From Melastoma dodecandrum (lineage: Eukaryota > Streptophyta > Magnoliopsida > Myrtales > Melastomataceae), in NCBI GenBank assembly GCA_029817715.1, contig JARUPY010000013.1, forward strand, positions 28,787-92,786: 64,000 nucleotides of DNA, in the 5' to 3' direction. The notes beneath the pieces are model-generated. The model had not been told where the DNA came from. It ran no database searches and was given only the letters and a program-made list of their open reading frames with translations. The translations under genes and the position numbers were made by a program. Below are positions 34,373 through 45,144 of the stretch, piece by piece (position 1 is the first letter of the stretch; every line of letters starts with the position of its first letter).

Positions 34373-34460
34373 AAACTGAAAAAAAAAACAAAAAACCAAA
34401 AACTTGAACGTCAAACAGCTATCGAAATAGAGGTAAAAGAAATCTAAATCGAAAGACTGG

Positions 34461-34478
34461 TCCCCGGCAACGGCGCCA
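34461..34478 (-). other. Primer-binding site (tRNA-Asp type)
   Basis: TGGCGCCGTTGCCGGGGA on the minus strand, starting six bases after the 5' LTR end. It is complementary to the 3' end of plant tRNA-Asp, the usual primer of Athila-lineage elements. Confidence 0.85.
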
Positions 34479-34483
34479 AAATT

Positions 34484-35768
34484 TGATGCGCGTCGTCTAC
34501 GCAACAAAAATAAAACCTCGTTCGCACACACTAAAATAGCAAGGGCAAGCAAGGGTCGAACCCACAGAGAACAGTATCGATTAGATCGTTTAACGTCAAT
34601 TCTATAACTGATTTGAGGTCAAGTAAACGAAATCACACGATGCGAAGTTAAACTAAGCGAAAGACTAAATCGACTTATCAATAGGCTTAAAAGTCCAGGA
34701 CTACCGATTTCCCCTCGTGTCCTATGCTCTCGTATCCCCCCTTTTGTGTTACTATTAAATTTTGCTGGTCGTTAACCGTAGGTTGCTAAACTCTCCCCAT
34801 AACCCTCTCAGGTATCCGGGAACGTACCCTCGTGTATCAAATCCTCTACTCTATGTCTAGGTAAGGAATTAGTGAAGGCCCTTTACGATTCAACCCTACT
34901 TTGGTTACCTAAGGTGCGTGGTATTTCTACTCTCGCACTAAAACCCGGTCTCTCGACTCTAAGATTCCTTAAGCTATCCTGTTCCTGATCTAACCTAGAC
35001 TACCCTCTCGAGTCTCCCTAGGTGATCGAATCAATATCAACAGTTGATCAGGCTGCTGATACGCATTAAGCACAGGAAACGAATAAACAACCAAACAAGA
35101 ATTTAATTCATAACTGAAAAGAGGTTCAACAATCGCCGAGGAACACGAGGTTCCATCGTCGTCCTAGAACAAGAAAATTAGTTCATCACTACACTACGAA
35201 ACAATAGAAGAGTAAAAGAACGCATAATCTAAAAACCAAAGGAAAAGGAAAAGGGGTTGTAGTTCTTCAGGGGCAAGAGTCTCCTGTCACAAGCCTTCTA
35301 CCCCCAAAAAGCGCCTCCCCTAGCCAGCCTGAGTTGTAGTCTATTTATACTAGGGTAGGAAGACTAAAATCCGGAAATAAAATCCTAAAAGATCCTCTAC
35401 TCGCAGCTGCGAGATAATCGGTCGCAGCTGCGAACTCCACTCGTCTCTGCTTCCTCGCAGCTGCGAGACAATCGGTCGCAGCTGCGAGACTCTCTGTAGT
35501 GACACTCTTCGCCTTGCTCGCAGCTGCGCCCAAATGCTCCGCAGCTGCGGAAGTCTCTGTGAAGCTCTTCTCCTTTCTTCTATGGTTTATTTCTTCATTC
35601 CTCACTTCGTCATCCATCATCTCAATTCCAATTTCCTACACACACAACAACGAACGTGAGGTGACGCAATTCAGCTCAAAACCAGAAGTTTAAACACTTA
35701 AACTTACGGAACTAGCTCAAATCAAAGCATACAAGTGATCATTTAACTCTACTTTCGTAGAGTTATCA
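34484..35768 (-). repeat. 5' LTR of the Athila-type element
   Basis: 1285 bp in the promoter-proximal position for minus-strand transcription. TATAAATAG lies at 35341-35349 (minus). Terminal dinucleotides are TG and CA. Confidence 0.95.
35400..35551. promoter_or_regulatory. Cluster of six CGCAGCTGCG dyads in the LTR promoter
   Basis: Six copies of a CGCAGCTGCG (or GCAGCTGC-core) palindrome lie in about 150 bp. In the direction of transcription they sit about 50-200 bp upstream of the LTR TATA box (35341-35349). Each carries the E-box CAGCTG. The same cluster is in the 3' LTR at 25525-25676. This is an enhancer-like placement; function is inference. Confidence 0.6.
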
Positions 35769-35776
35769 AGTTGCAT

Positions 35777-36061
35777 CTCTACCTTCGTAATTCTTTCTTC
35801 GAACGCATTATTAACCAAGTCTTTTTTCCTTGAACGTGATCTTGTATTTTCAGATTCCAACTACATAAAAAATCCACAACCTCCATCATCTTCTTTGTAA
35901 CGAGGACAACTCACATACATTCTACCTTTATTCTTCTCTGTTTTTGCTACTTTAGGATGACAAATAATCCCACACTTGCAGTGAACCCAAGACTGTATAT
36001 TCTTATGGCTATCGACACTACTCGAGAACTCCTTGCTCGAGTTTTTCCCTTTAATAAACAT
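35777..36061 (-). pseudogene. GRF-type zinc-finger ORF of the MULE right end
   Basis: Minus strand from 36061. After a Ser/Lys-rich start the frame reads VHCKCGIICHPKVAKTEKNKGRMYVSC..YKEDDGGCGFFM, a GRF zinc finger (CxCG..C..CGFF) of the type found in plant MULE- and other TE-linked genes. A TAG follows at 35861-35863. The same frame then stays open (LESENTRSRSRKKDLVNN, then ERITKVEMQL) until the LTR insertion at 35768. It is a fragment, truncated by the retrotransposon. Confidence 0.6.
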
Positions 36062-36937
36062 GATCCACCTTCAAATCACTTCATGAAAGCCATAATAAAG
36101 AAATCAACTACTTAAAAAACTAAAAAAACGAAACCAGAATCTCAAAGACACTACCAGCTAGGGTCGCCAAACCAAGCCGTAATCTCAACTCTTGACAAAC
36201 CACCAACACACCGTAAACACTAGCAGCAAAGACAAACCATAATCACAAAGAAAACTAGTAATAAGACAAAGTGTAATCTCAGGGAGGATCAGACAAATAG
36301 AAAGTGCACCCCTCCATCCCCGGCCAAAATCTCATAGTGCACCACCCAATCCTAATCTAGAAAAATAGCAATAAGAGACAAACCAGCAAGCAAGGGTTTG
36401 GGTGGAGAAGTCGAAAACAGTTGGAGAAGGGCTACTCAAGGAAGGGTTTGGGTGGAGAGGTAGGGAACGGCCGATGAATGACTGGAGGTGGTGTATCGAG
36501 GAAGGTCTTGAGGTGGGGAGGTCAAAAACAGCTAGGGAAGGACTGCGGGTGGTGTATCGGAAAAGGTCGGGAATGGTGGGGAGGTGGGGAGGTCATGAAT
36601 ACAAGGGAAGGTTGTGTGAGATCCGATTAGGGCAGGGTTAATTTGGAGTGGGGACAAATTTTGGGGGCCGATTTTGAGCCTAATTAAAAAGAATTTATTT
36701 AATTGGGGACTAAATACTAATCATTACATTCCGTCTGATGGTGATCTTGTGACGGCGGGACAACTACGGCGTTAATGCCATATCAGCACCACGTCAACTC
36801 GATAGGATAAATCGGAAAAAACTCGTATAGTGTAGGATAATCGGATAATTTGGCTAGTATGTCATTTCTTCACTAGTCTTTCAGATCGAACAATATTTAG
36901 AGTTATTATATTTAAGGTACTCAGCAATCTCAAGAAA
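36062..36937. other. Right subterminal part of the MULE and spacer
   Basis: Non-coding. 36390-36620 is rich in GGTGGGGAGG units and mirrors 21370-21660 in inverted orientation. The element probably ends near 36850, just before the tRNA-Gly gene. Confidence 0.4.
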
Positions 36938-37009
36938 GCGTTTGTAGTCCAACGGTTAGGATAATTGCCTTCCAAGCAATAGACCCGGGTTCGACTCCCG
37001 GCAAACGCA
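36938..37009 (+). tRNA. tRNA-Gly (TCC)
   Basis: 72 nt with acceptor stem GCGTTTG/CAAACGC, discriminator A, anticodon loop CTTCCAA (anticodon TCC) and T arm CCGGGTTCGACTCCCGG. There is no intron. Box A (TAGTCCAACGG) and box B (GGTTCGACTCC) are intact, so it should be functional. Confidence 0.95.
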
Positions 37010-37286
37010 CCTAAGTCCAATTCTTTTGTTTTCTTGCTCCAATTCTGTAGATCTGTCTCTGGATTTATGAAAGGATGAAGCCGCTTTAATGACATTAACA
37101 TACTAAAAGAGTAATTCATTCCGATTATAACTTTGGCTGCATGGTAATTACAGAGGATTGGTTTTTATCAACGGGCAGAATTGATAAATTACTAGAAGGT
37201 AAATAAGTTTCAGCAAAGCTTTCTCCTTTAGACAAACTCTTACTACCTGCCGACGGAGACCGACGACGGGGTGGGGGGCCGGCCCA

Positions 37287-38687
37287 TCATTCGTCCACAA
37301 GGGCGTCGACGTCCTCCGGTTTGCCGAACTCCATGATCCCCCGGCTCTTGCAGAAGTTCATCAGGAAGTACCAGACGATTCCCCCAGCCGTCATCACTCC
37401 CGTTACGAGGTACACCATCTTGGTGGCCAACACGATGATCAGGACCAAAAACACCGACGGGATGAGGCACATGATGACCAACCACGGGAGGCTGAGGGGG
37501 ACTCGGTACGGCCTCTTCTTCGACGGCATCTTCCTCCTCAGCCATAGGAAGGACGCGAACTCCAGCAGCATCCCCAGACTGTACAGCAAGTTCACCGAGG
37601 ATATGATGTCCGTGAATGTCAGGAATGAGACCCCGAGGCATATAAGGGTCGACAGCAGGATCCCGATCCAGGGGGTCCCGAACCACTTTGAACGCCTTGC
37701 AAAGAACTTGGGCAGGACCCCGATGTCTGCCATTCCGAGGATCTGGTAAGCGCTGCTGCTAAGCTGGGCCTCGTACAAGCCGATTGTCGACAGCACCGCC
37801 CCGACCTCGATCCAGACCTTGAGCCACTTCCCCGCGATCATTTCGGCGGCATTGGCGTGGAAACCGGAGCCCCATTCGGTCTGGTCCACCGACACGGCGC
37901 CCGTGACGGCAACCAGAGGGAGCAGGTACGCCATGCAGGTGAAGAGCACCGCGACGAGGAGCGCCTTTGGGAATGTGGTCTGCGGGTTCTCGACCTCGCC
38001 GGCCATGGTACTGGCGTTGTCCCAGAAGTTAAGGTTCCAGAAGAGGGTGTTAAAGAACAAGTTCCAATCTTTGGGCACCCCTTTCTGACCCATGCTCAGC
38101 CATCGCCCTGGTTGTATCCTCGGGATGGCAATCAGTGACATCACGATGAACGGCGACAACGACACGACGCCGAGCGCCACGGCCGTGTATCCCACGATGG
38201 AAAGCCCGGTGTAGTTAAGAAACGACAACAACAGCGTCGAGGACACGACCGCGATCGCCCGCGGCCAGCCGTCCTGCAGCACGGGGATAGCCTGCTGGAC
38301 GTAATTGATGCACAACACGGGGTAGGCAGCAATATTGATGACCCCGGTGAGGAACTTCCACGTGCCCATCAACGACCCGAAGAAGGGACCAAAAGCGCGC
38401 TCGGCCCAGATAACAAATCCCCCGTTACCGGGAAAAGCCGTGGCCAGCTCGGCGGTGATCAAAGCTTCAGGCACGCTCCATATGAAGGGGAAAACAAGGA
38501 AACCGAGAAGGGCAAGGAGAGGGCCGGCGGCCTGAACGGTGGGCTCCTCGCCATAAGGGCCGCCGGCGACCTCGAAGTAGATGAGGAAGATCAGAGGGAC
38601 GAGGGTGAGCTTCTTGACCTTGTTGGCAGGGGCGGTGGAGACGGGGAGTACGTCGGCGGGGGAATCGTTGCGATCGGCGATACCCAT
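37287..38687 (-). CDS. Polyamine uptake transporter (PUT/LAT family), 466 aa
   Basis: A single exon starting [16 protein letters not shown]. The frame extends 40 codons upstream, but a TATA box lies at 38824-38832, so the distal ATG at 38807 would sit at the transcription start; the internal ATG is chosen. About eleven to twelve hydrophobic spans are visible. The APC-superfamily segments [26 protein letters not shown] (span 1), [24 protein letters not shown] and [21 protein letters not shown] match plant PUT/LAT polyamine:H+ symporters (also implicated in paraquat uptake). The C-terminus is short and acidic. Membrane location (plasma membrane, Golgi or ER) differs among paralogues and cannot be decided here. 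The lack of introns is common in this family. Confidence 0.92.
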   Translation of the reverse strand: MGIADRNDSPADVLPVSTAPANKVKKLTLVPLIFLIYFEVAGGPYGEEPTVQAAGPLLALLGFLVFPFIWSVPEALITAELATAFPGNGGFVIWAERAFGPFFGSLMGTWKFLTGVINIAAYPVLCINYVQQAIPVLQDGWPRAIAVVSSTLLLSFLNYTGLSIVGYTAVALGVVSLSPFIVMSLIAIPRIQPGRWLSMGQKGVPKDWNLFFNTLFWNLNFWDNASTMAGEVENPQTTFPKALLVAVLFTCMAYLLPLVAVTGAVSVDQTEWGSGFHANAAEMIAGKWLKVWIEVGAVLSTIGLYEAQLSSSAYQILGMADIGVLPKFFARRSKWFGTPWIGILLSTLICLGVSFLTFTDIISSVNLLYSLGMLLEFASFLWLRRKMPSKKRPYRVPLSLPWLVIMCLIPSVFLVLIIVLATKMVYLVTGVMTAGGIVWYFLMNFCKSRGIMEFGKPEDVDALVDE

Positions 38688-38823
38688 GGGGATGTGCGGT
38701 GGTCCTCCGGCACCCACCACCGACTTCTCTCCTCGGAAAAATCGGAGTGGTGAGTAAGATTTTGCTGAAAACAGAATAAATTTACAGGTGAGAATTGGAG
38801 GAATCAATCATTCCGTCTGTCCT

Positions 38824-38832
38824 CTATTTATA
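38824..38832 (-). promoter_or_regulatory. TATA box of the polyamine transporter gene
   Basis: TATAAATAG on the minus strand, 137 bp upstream of the chosen start codon. It helps to reject the upstream ATG at 38807. Confidence 0.6.
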
Positions 38833-41588
38833 CCCAGAGTAATCGGCAGAATCAAAAATTAGTGATTTTCTTTTTAACCTCTTTTATTTTGGTATCTGAT
38901 TAGCTGGGATTCATTCCCCTACTTTCCCTCATTTATCCCACACCAAAATATAATCTTCTCCTCTTTATTCGAAAACTAACAGCGCAACTTTAAGGTTACA
39001 GCGAAAATCGTAAGATAATGTTTTAATCGAAAATTAAAAAAAAAAAGGACACGATAAATTGTAACATGATGTTTCAAATTTGCTTCGACCCTAAAAAAAA
39101 AATGCCTGAAAATAATTTGAAAACAGTAACCTTTTTTTTATTATTAATTTTTAACAAACTCGTAATTGCATTGATTTTAAGTGTATTCCTGGATCGATGA
39201 ATCTACTCTCGCGTAAAAAGTGACTTCTTCGGGACGAGCATAAGTAGGGTGAGCTGGTCGATCCGTGCTTTTTTACGAAGCTATATAAAATACTGAGCTT
39301 AATGTTTCGATTTTACTATGTTTTTCGTAAAAGGTTCACAAGTGTTTCGTATAAATATACGCGCTTTTACGAAAATATCTTTAATGGACTTCCTACAATG
39401 ATACGAAGTCTGCCGATGATGATTTCAAACTGTTCCGTCCAATTACATGAGGCGATAGGCTTATGGGCTTAGCCCATGAGAGTTCGGTCCATAAGTTTAG
39501 GGTTAGGCACATCTACCCGATCGCCATTTTGACTTCTTAGGCCCAATTATCTGGGCCCATCATCTACAAGCAGTCTGATATACCCTTATTTGCTTTTAAT
39601 TACAAGTGGAAAATGGGCAACTGGTGTGAGTGTAGTGCAGTCAGTCAATCCGTATACGTCCCGGCAGGTGCTGTTTACTGAATTTTAGTTGACTTGACTA
39701 ACCTAACGAGGGGAAGGGGGAGGTGAGGGGAATACTAACAAATTGGCCCACTCGGATGTTTTTTTTACTTGGACTTGAAGAAAAAATAAATCATTGTAAT
39801 GTCGAAATAAATAAATAAACGCCACTTTTATTAAATTAATAATAAGGTTAGAAATGTAGTTGGCAAGTGGGGTGTGCTGCTGTTTCCACCCTGTCCCTTT
39901 TTTGGGGAATATACAAACATTGTTTTGTTGGTTTTTTTTTTTTACGTGAAATATATTTGTATTTATGGATGGAGTCAAGTAGGGAGGTGATTATAATAAT
40001 ATATGCACTTCCTCCTCCTTTGAAGATGGGGGAAGAAAGTTACGGTGCCTCCTCCTCCTCCTCCTACTCCTCCTTTTGAAGACACAGGGGGGGAACAGAT
40101 AAATGAGCCAACGTGACATCTGGGTTTGGGACCGGACGGAACCGACCACCGCCTAAGGACTCGGTAACCCAATGGAATTCTAATTGGACGACTGCCGCCA
40201 TGATATGCATTTGTGTTTGTGTGGAAGGCAAAAGCAAATGAAAAACGAATTCAGTCTGTCCCCCCCGTGGCACACGAAGAGTTGACAAATTGACGTTGGG
40301 GATGGTAGGAGATGTGGAAGAGGTGGGATCCAAGCGTAATGTTCACGGGAGATACCGTCGTTAAGAAACGATGGCTAAAACGTAGAATAATAATGGAACG
40401 TCCAAAATTAAGAAATAGAAATATTAAGCCAGCTGGTAATTGCCACGCCGTCAAAAGTGCACTCCAGCTGTATGTTGTGTTGTTGTGGCGTCCGTCACCA
40501 ACACACACTTTCTAACTCCCAAACCCAAACAAACCTTCTTCATCCGACGACGTCGTTTTTCTCCTCCCGCCCAACCCCAACGTTGGAACTTAAATCTTCC
40601 CTCTTTCTCCACTGGGCGGTGGGCGACCCTTGGCGTCGTCTTTTATTACCAGAAAATACGTTTCCTGCGTCCTCCTCTTGTCCCCTCTAAAAGGATTTTG
40701 TCGGTTATTTTAAGTCAAATAATTTTAAACGTCCTCGACTGGCTGGCCGTTCGACGATGCTTCTGCCAACTGGGTTACGTACGGAGTTTTAGTACGAGAT
40801 CCCATGATAATATATATAGTTTTATCGGCGTTTGTTTTGTCGTAAATGCACGTAGAAAGGGCGGAGGAGAGGGAAGAAGAAAACACCTCCTCTCTCGGGG
40901 TTGTCCTGTCCACGTGATTTGACTGATCTCGAACCAAACCGCCACAGAAATAAGTCAAAACTGGGTTGTCGGAGATTAAAGTTACCCGAAACTTGTTCTC
41001 CTGTCCCATTGACTCTAATTTTTTTTTTCCCAATGGGAGGAGATGTTATCTTCCGACCTTTCTTCACGCGTAAAGTTAAAGATCGGGGGGGGGGCTTCGA
41101 TGGCAACGTGTCCACGACTTCACGCCGCCCACCCCAACCCCTTTTTATTCCCTTTTCTGTAATAACTTAAGGAAAAAAAAAATGGACGACGGAAAAATGT
41201 TGCGCTTTTTCTTTCTTTTGGCGTTCTAATTCTAAAGGTGAGTGAAGAAGCGCGCGCACCGAGAGGAATAATACGTGAGAAAGGTGGTATGTAAATTAAT
41301 AATATGAACGTGTCTGAAAAGGTATTCGTCTTTTTCGGGGAAATCGGCAAACGGACCATTCGCCCCGCGCAGGAAGGAAGGTAAAAGGAAATGGTCCGGA
41401 TACACCGAACTTAGTTATAATTTAATCTCTCCTTACGAAATTATTTCGTAAGCGAATTAGTTTTTTTTCTTTTTATTTTAAAATTAGTCAATAATGCTTA
41501 AAAATCAGGAGTTAGGAGATTCGTTTTTTGCTCCTCAGAGTTTGAAAATCAGATTTTAACTTACAAACGGCGAATTTTGTTATCTTTT
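38833..41588. other. Long intergenic region; no gene recognised
   Basis: AT-rich with scattered TTTCGTA/TTACGAA motifs (39290-39400), CCTCCT runs near 40008-40075 and several homopolymers. Frames up to 160 codons (40440-40922) are open on the plus strand but read as basic chance text with no domain. Nothing else can be supported. Confidence 0.5.
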
Positions 41589-41669
41589 TTACAAGAAATA
41601 AGGGGGTCGGAGTTCGAAAATGCAATTTTTAACTTCGATTTCAAGACATTTTCGAACGAGTTTTGAACT

Positions 41670-41792
41670 CTGCTTATCACTTAACGACTGAACTTTGCTT
41701 ATTTCGGTTTTTGAGGATCGACGAATCAAATGATATTTTTGTTCCAGTTTTTGCCTATTCTTGTCCTTTTGAATCAAACATTTCCTTGCCAT
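41670..41792 (-). pseudogene. rps14: Plastid rps14 fragment (nuclear copy)
   Basis: Minus strand. [20 protein letters not shown] continues through [20 protein letters not shown], the first about 40 residues of chloroplast ribosomal protein S14 with a few changes. The rest of the protein is missing. It lies 107 bp downstream of the psaB stop, the same order as in plastid genomes. Confidence 0.88.
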
Positions 41793-41899
41793 AATGGTTC
41801 AGATCCTATTAATATTAGCTCCACAAGCCGGTCCTAGATGTAGAAATATAAGAAGACATAGCCTCTTCTCTATCAAAAGATCTTCTCTCGGATACTAAA

Positions 41900-42010
<111 letters not shown>

Positions 42011-42179
42011 CTAATTAACCAACCTAACAAAACTACTTGTTACAAATAACATTTTGTTGTTGCATCGAAACATATAAATGTTGACTAATCTGGCTAACAT
42101 TGAACTTGGTAAAATGAAATGGTTGAATAATTGAAAAATGAGATTATTCAGGAATACACATTGAATGCTAAGATTACGC

Positions 42180-42380
42180 ACCTCCGTAGCCTATTTCTAT
42201 GCGGGTCTTAGCAAAAAAGGATTAGGTTATTTCAGTAAATACATTCAACCTACTCCAATCCTTTTACCCATTAACATCTTGGAAGATTTTACAAAACCCT
42301 TATCACTTAGTTTTCGCCTTTTCGGAAATATTTTAGCCGATGAATTAGTAGTTGTTGTTCTTGTTTCTTTAATACCTTCA
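42180..42380 (+). pseudogene. atpI: Plastid atpI fragment (nuclear copy)
   Basis: Plus strand. [40 protein letters not shown] and [20 protein letters not shown] are the central part of the chloroplast ATP synthase a-subunit (CF0-IV). The match breaks after LVSLIPSLV and the frame ends at 42419 in unrelated text. Confidence 0.92.
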
Positions 42381-42419
42381 TTAGTTCATATCAAATCAGT
42401 ATTGAGAGTTTCGTTTTAG

Positions 42420-42726
42420 TTTTAAGTGGGAATGTCAATTCTATTGACAGTTACATTTATAATCACATCTTTTTTGAAAGGGAAAAGAGTAATGAAAGGG
42501 GTAAGCCAAATATAAGAACGAGCAAAAATGGTATTGATCTCACTATAACTATACGTGAGAATTCTACTGAATTCAATTTGAATCAAACATATAGGCACTT
42601 GCGGATTCAAGATGAACCGAGCCAAAATGGTATTGATCTCACTATATGTGAGAATTCTACTGAATTCAATTTGAACCAAACATATAGGCGCTTGTGGGTT
42701 AATGTGAAAATTGTTATGGATTAAAT
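42420..42726 (+). pseudogene. accD: Plastid accD-like fragment with internal duplication
   Basis: Plus-strand reading gives NSIDSYIYNHIFFER, then NGIDLTI..RENSTEFNLNQTYRHL twice, then LWVNVK. This resembles the segment of chloroplast acetyl-CoA carboxylase beta subunit before its zinc-binding domain (the IDLTIRENS..YRHLWVQ context). The repeat unit of about 90 bp (42528-42600 and 42614-42692) is duplicated in tandem. The zinc-finger cysteines are not reached. Assignment is from memory of the accD family. Confidence 0.6.
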
Positions 42727-42993
42727 TATAGTCGATCCACTAAGGTATTGAGTAGCGGTGTAGCGTCAGATCCCAAAGATGGTAAGTCTTTTTTTTTTTT
42801 CTTATAAATAGAAAGTAAATTATATAAAAATATAGGAAAGTAATATGAAGAAAAGATTTTTTCTAAGATTCTCTATAAAATTCGTTTTTCTATGAAACCG
42901 AGATAGTTACCTTTGAGAAACTTCTAGCAATATTGTAAATGCCTATTAGATTGGGATTCGTTAGTGATCCCGGCTCAGTGAGTTCTTTCTTGT

Positions 42994-43251
42994 GTGATTC
43001 GCTTTTGGCACCAGTCCTACATTTTGTCTCTATGGACCGAGGAGAAAGGGGGCTCGACAGGAAGATTGTATCATGAGAGATGCAAGGAGATCAATGCCTT
43101 TATGCCTATCGTTGTAGAAGCTGTTCCTAGGAAGGATTATGCTTCTCGGGTGTACTATCAATTAATCCCACAATCTTACTTGCATGGAACAGTGGCCTTG
43201 GATGATGATTTTTTGCCTTCTACCGAGTTCCCCAAGAGCAGCAAGGCTTAG
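42994..43251 (+). other. Open frame of unknown origin inside the plastid-derived patch
   Basis: The 85-codon frame contains YHERCKEINAFMPIVVEAVPRKDY and ends HGTVALDDDFLPSTEFPKSSKA. It looks protein-like (balanced composition, defined end) but I do not recognise it. It may be organellar or a nuclear exon remnant. Confidence 0.35.
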
Positions 43252-43338
43252 TAGTAACATTCTTTCTACCGGCGCGGCGCTGCTGGATGCTTTTGATCAA
43301 TAGGAAGAGGAGGATAAAAAAAAGCTTTTGATGAGTAT

Positions 43339-43590
43339 CTATTTGAGTCGATTATTTCCAAGATCTAATTCCAGTTTTTTCTGAATATCTCTTTGATTGA
43401 TCAATATGTTGTGATATTCCGAATTCTCATTACTAATGGAGGAATCAAAACGATCTCTGAATTGATCAAACAAAGATCCTTTCAATTGGGTAGAATCCGG
43501 TACTTGAACGAAACTAAATCTTCTAGAATCATATTGAATATTTGACGATACATTCCGTACCTTGCTAAAAAAACGATCATTGTTTACCAA
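43339..43590 (-). pseudogene. ycf2: Plastid ycf2 fragment (nuclear copy)
   Basis: Minus strand. [27 protein letters not shown], then [16 protein letters not shown] and [18 protein letters not shown] match the chloroplast Ycf2 protein with substitutions and small indels. Similarity ends after about 70 residues. Confidence 0.82.
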
Positions 43591-44916
43591 TCACATATTA
43601 TCTAACCAAATTCAATTCTCTTTGTAATATTTATGAATAAATAATAATATATAGGATGATATTTTGAGAGCGTGGCAAATACTTTGAATTGAACAGGAGA
43701 CCATTGGAAAAGAAAGAGTCTAACCAAAACCCTTGGAAGGTAAAAATCTGTCGATATGAAAAATCGCCAACGTGCCCATGCATGCATTCTTGCATTTCCC
43801 TCCTTGTTTTCACCCGACCGACACGACCCCCGATATCTTTTTTTTTTTTTTTTTATGGTACTGAGATTCGCGTTAGGTTAAATTGTAATATGAAAAGACC
43901 CTCCTCGTGGGATTATCTGGGTCAAGATGGAAGAACATTCACCTGCACCCCCCGGGAACTTTCTTTACCTGTCCCCCCGCCTCTTCTGTGGATGAACAGG
44001 TCCAAGAAATCTTTGCTCGTTCCGGGGGAGAATGGGGCGTGTCATGTCAAGTCACGTCGTGTGATTTTCTTTTTTAGCGTTTGCCGCCGCCACGACTTCG
44101 GGTTGAAATTGATATTAGCATAAACCCAAAACACAATCAACAACAAGGAAGAAGGAGAAAGGAGAAGAATCAACGTTCAAGATGGATTTACGTTGTCAAG
44201 GTCAATGTATTAGGTAGTCTGTCGATAGAAAGAAAGTCCGTTTTACTAACTACGATTTCGTCGCTAAAAGTTTCGATACGTATCGAGTACCACCGATCCG
44301 ATACCGTACGCCTTTGATGTAGCTGTTGTTACACTAACAACAACGACAACTATAATAGTAACAATAACAAACCGTATGTACATATATAGGCATGTCGCGT
44401 GTTGTTAGTTTATCTCAAAATCAATTAAAAAGGTACATGTGAAAATAAATTGATGCTCTGAAATGGGTTTGGGGGGAGGTCGCGAACTGGGTCGACGCCA
44501 CGTGGATCCGACCCTTTCGCTTCTAACTTCTTGGGTTTTTCTTACACAACTGATGTCTGTCCTACCCTTTCGGTCTGTTCGGGGTGTCAGCTCGAATTTC
44601 CAAGAACGCGCTCTTCGCTTCCGCACTTTATTTTTTTAAAATGAGAACTCCCTTTTCCTTTTCTTTTACTCGCCAGCCAGCCAGCCAACCAGCCAGCCAA
44701 CCAACAAAACAAACAAACAAACCACCAAAACCACGCTCTGCAGAAAGAAATTTGCATAAAACCCCACGTACTCCTCGCGTTCCCCCCCCCCTATCTCTGT
44801 AAGTTGGAAGCATTCAATCCCACCATCCCCCACCACCGACCGACCCCAATCTTTTGATTTCACTTCCTCGTTTTCCTTGCCCCCTCCCCATCGGTCGGTC
44901 GGAAATCTGCATCTCC
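43591..44916. other. Intergenic; no gene recognised
   Basis: Frames at 43689-44123 (+) and 44405-44626 (-) are basic chance text. There is a CCAGCCAGCCAACCAGCCAGCCAACC short tandem stretch at 44672-44704 in the probable upstream region of the IQM gene. Confidence 0.45.
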
Positions 44917-44931
44917 ATATATATATATAAG
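44917..44931 (+). promoter_or_regulatory. TATA-like element of the IQM gene
   Basis: ATATATATATATAAG about 215 bp upstream of the IQM start codon. A leader of roughly 180 bases would follow. Confidence 0.45.
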
Positions 44932-45144
44932 GACGGTTCCCTTCCCCCCCGATATCTCATTGCACTCACTACCCAGTTGCCTCACCAATAGTCAACGACC
45001 CGGGTTCTCCCTCCGGTTTTTGGATTCTGGGTGAGGAATAAGTTCCGTTTTTTTTTTCCTTCTTTGGCGTTGCGATGCGGATTTGGGATTTGGGTTGGTC
45101 TGGGATTAAATGTTGATTCTTTCTGGGACAGGTGATTGAGGCGA

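Larger units (their letters stand above)
24610..35768 (-). mobile_element. Athila-type Ty3/gypsy LTR retrotransposon, about 11.16 kb
   Basis: A complete element, transcribed on the minus strand. LTRs lie at 34484-35768 (5') and 24610-25893 (3'), both with TG..CA ends. A primer-binding site complementary to the 3' end of tRNA-Asp, a gag-protease-RT-RNaseH-integrase frame, a third ORF in the env position and a polypurine tract before the 3' LTR complete it. Flanking five-mers are ACTTG (24605-24609) and AGTTG (35769-35773), an imperfect 4/5 target duplication. It sits inside the Mutator-like element just past the GRF zinc-finger fragment, so it is the younger insertion. The LTRs differ at about seven positions by eye. 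Confidence 0.93.
21095..36860. mobile_element. Degraded Mutator-like element (MULE), split by an LTR retrotransposon
   Basis: The two ends carry related sequence in inverted orientation. Near the left end TTTTTCCGATTTATCGTATCG (21107-21127) and CATGGCATTAACGCCG (21213-21228) have partners on the opposite strand at about 36805-36830 and 36765-36785. CCCACC-rich subterminal DNA also mirrors between 21370-21660 and 36390-36620. Inside lie a PB1-like ORF and zinc knuckle next to the left end and a GRF zinc finger next to the right end, both common passengers of plant MULEs. No catalytic DDE transposase core is left. Exact ends and the target duplication were not found, so the span is approximate. 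Confidence 0.5.

Noticed and set aside
38687..38807. Upstream ATG of the polyamine transporter giving 506 residues
   Set aside because: A TATA box at 38824-38832 would place this ATG at or before the transcription start; the added residues are not transporter-like.
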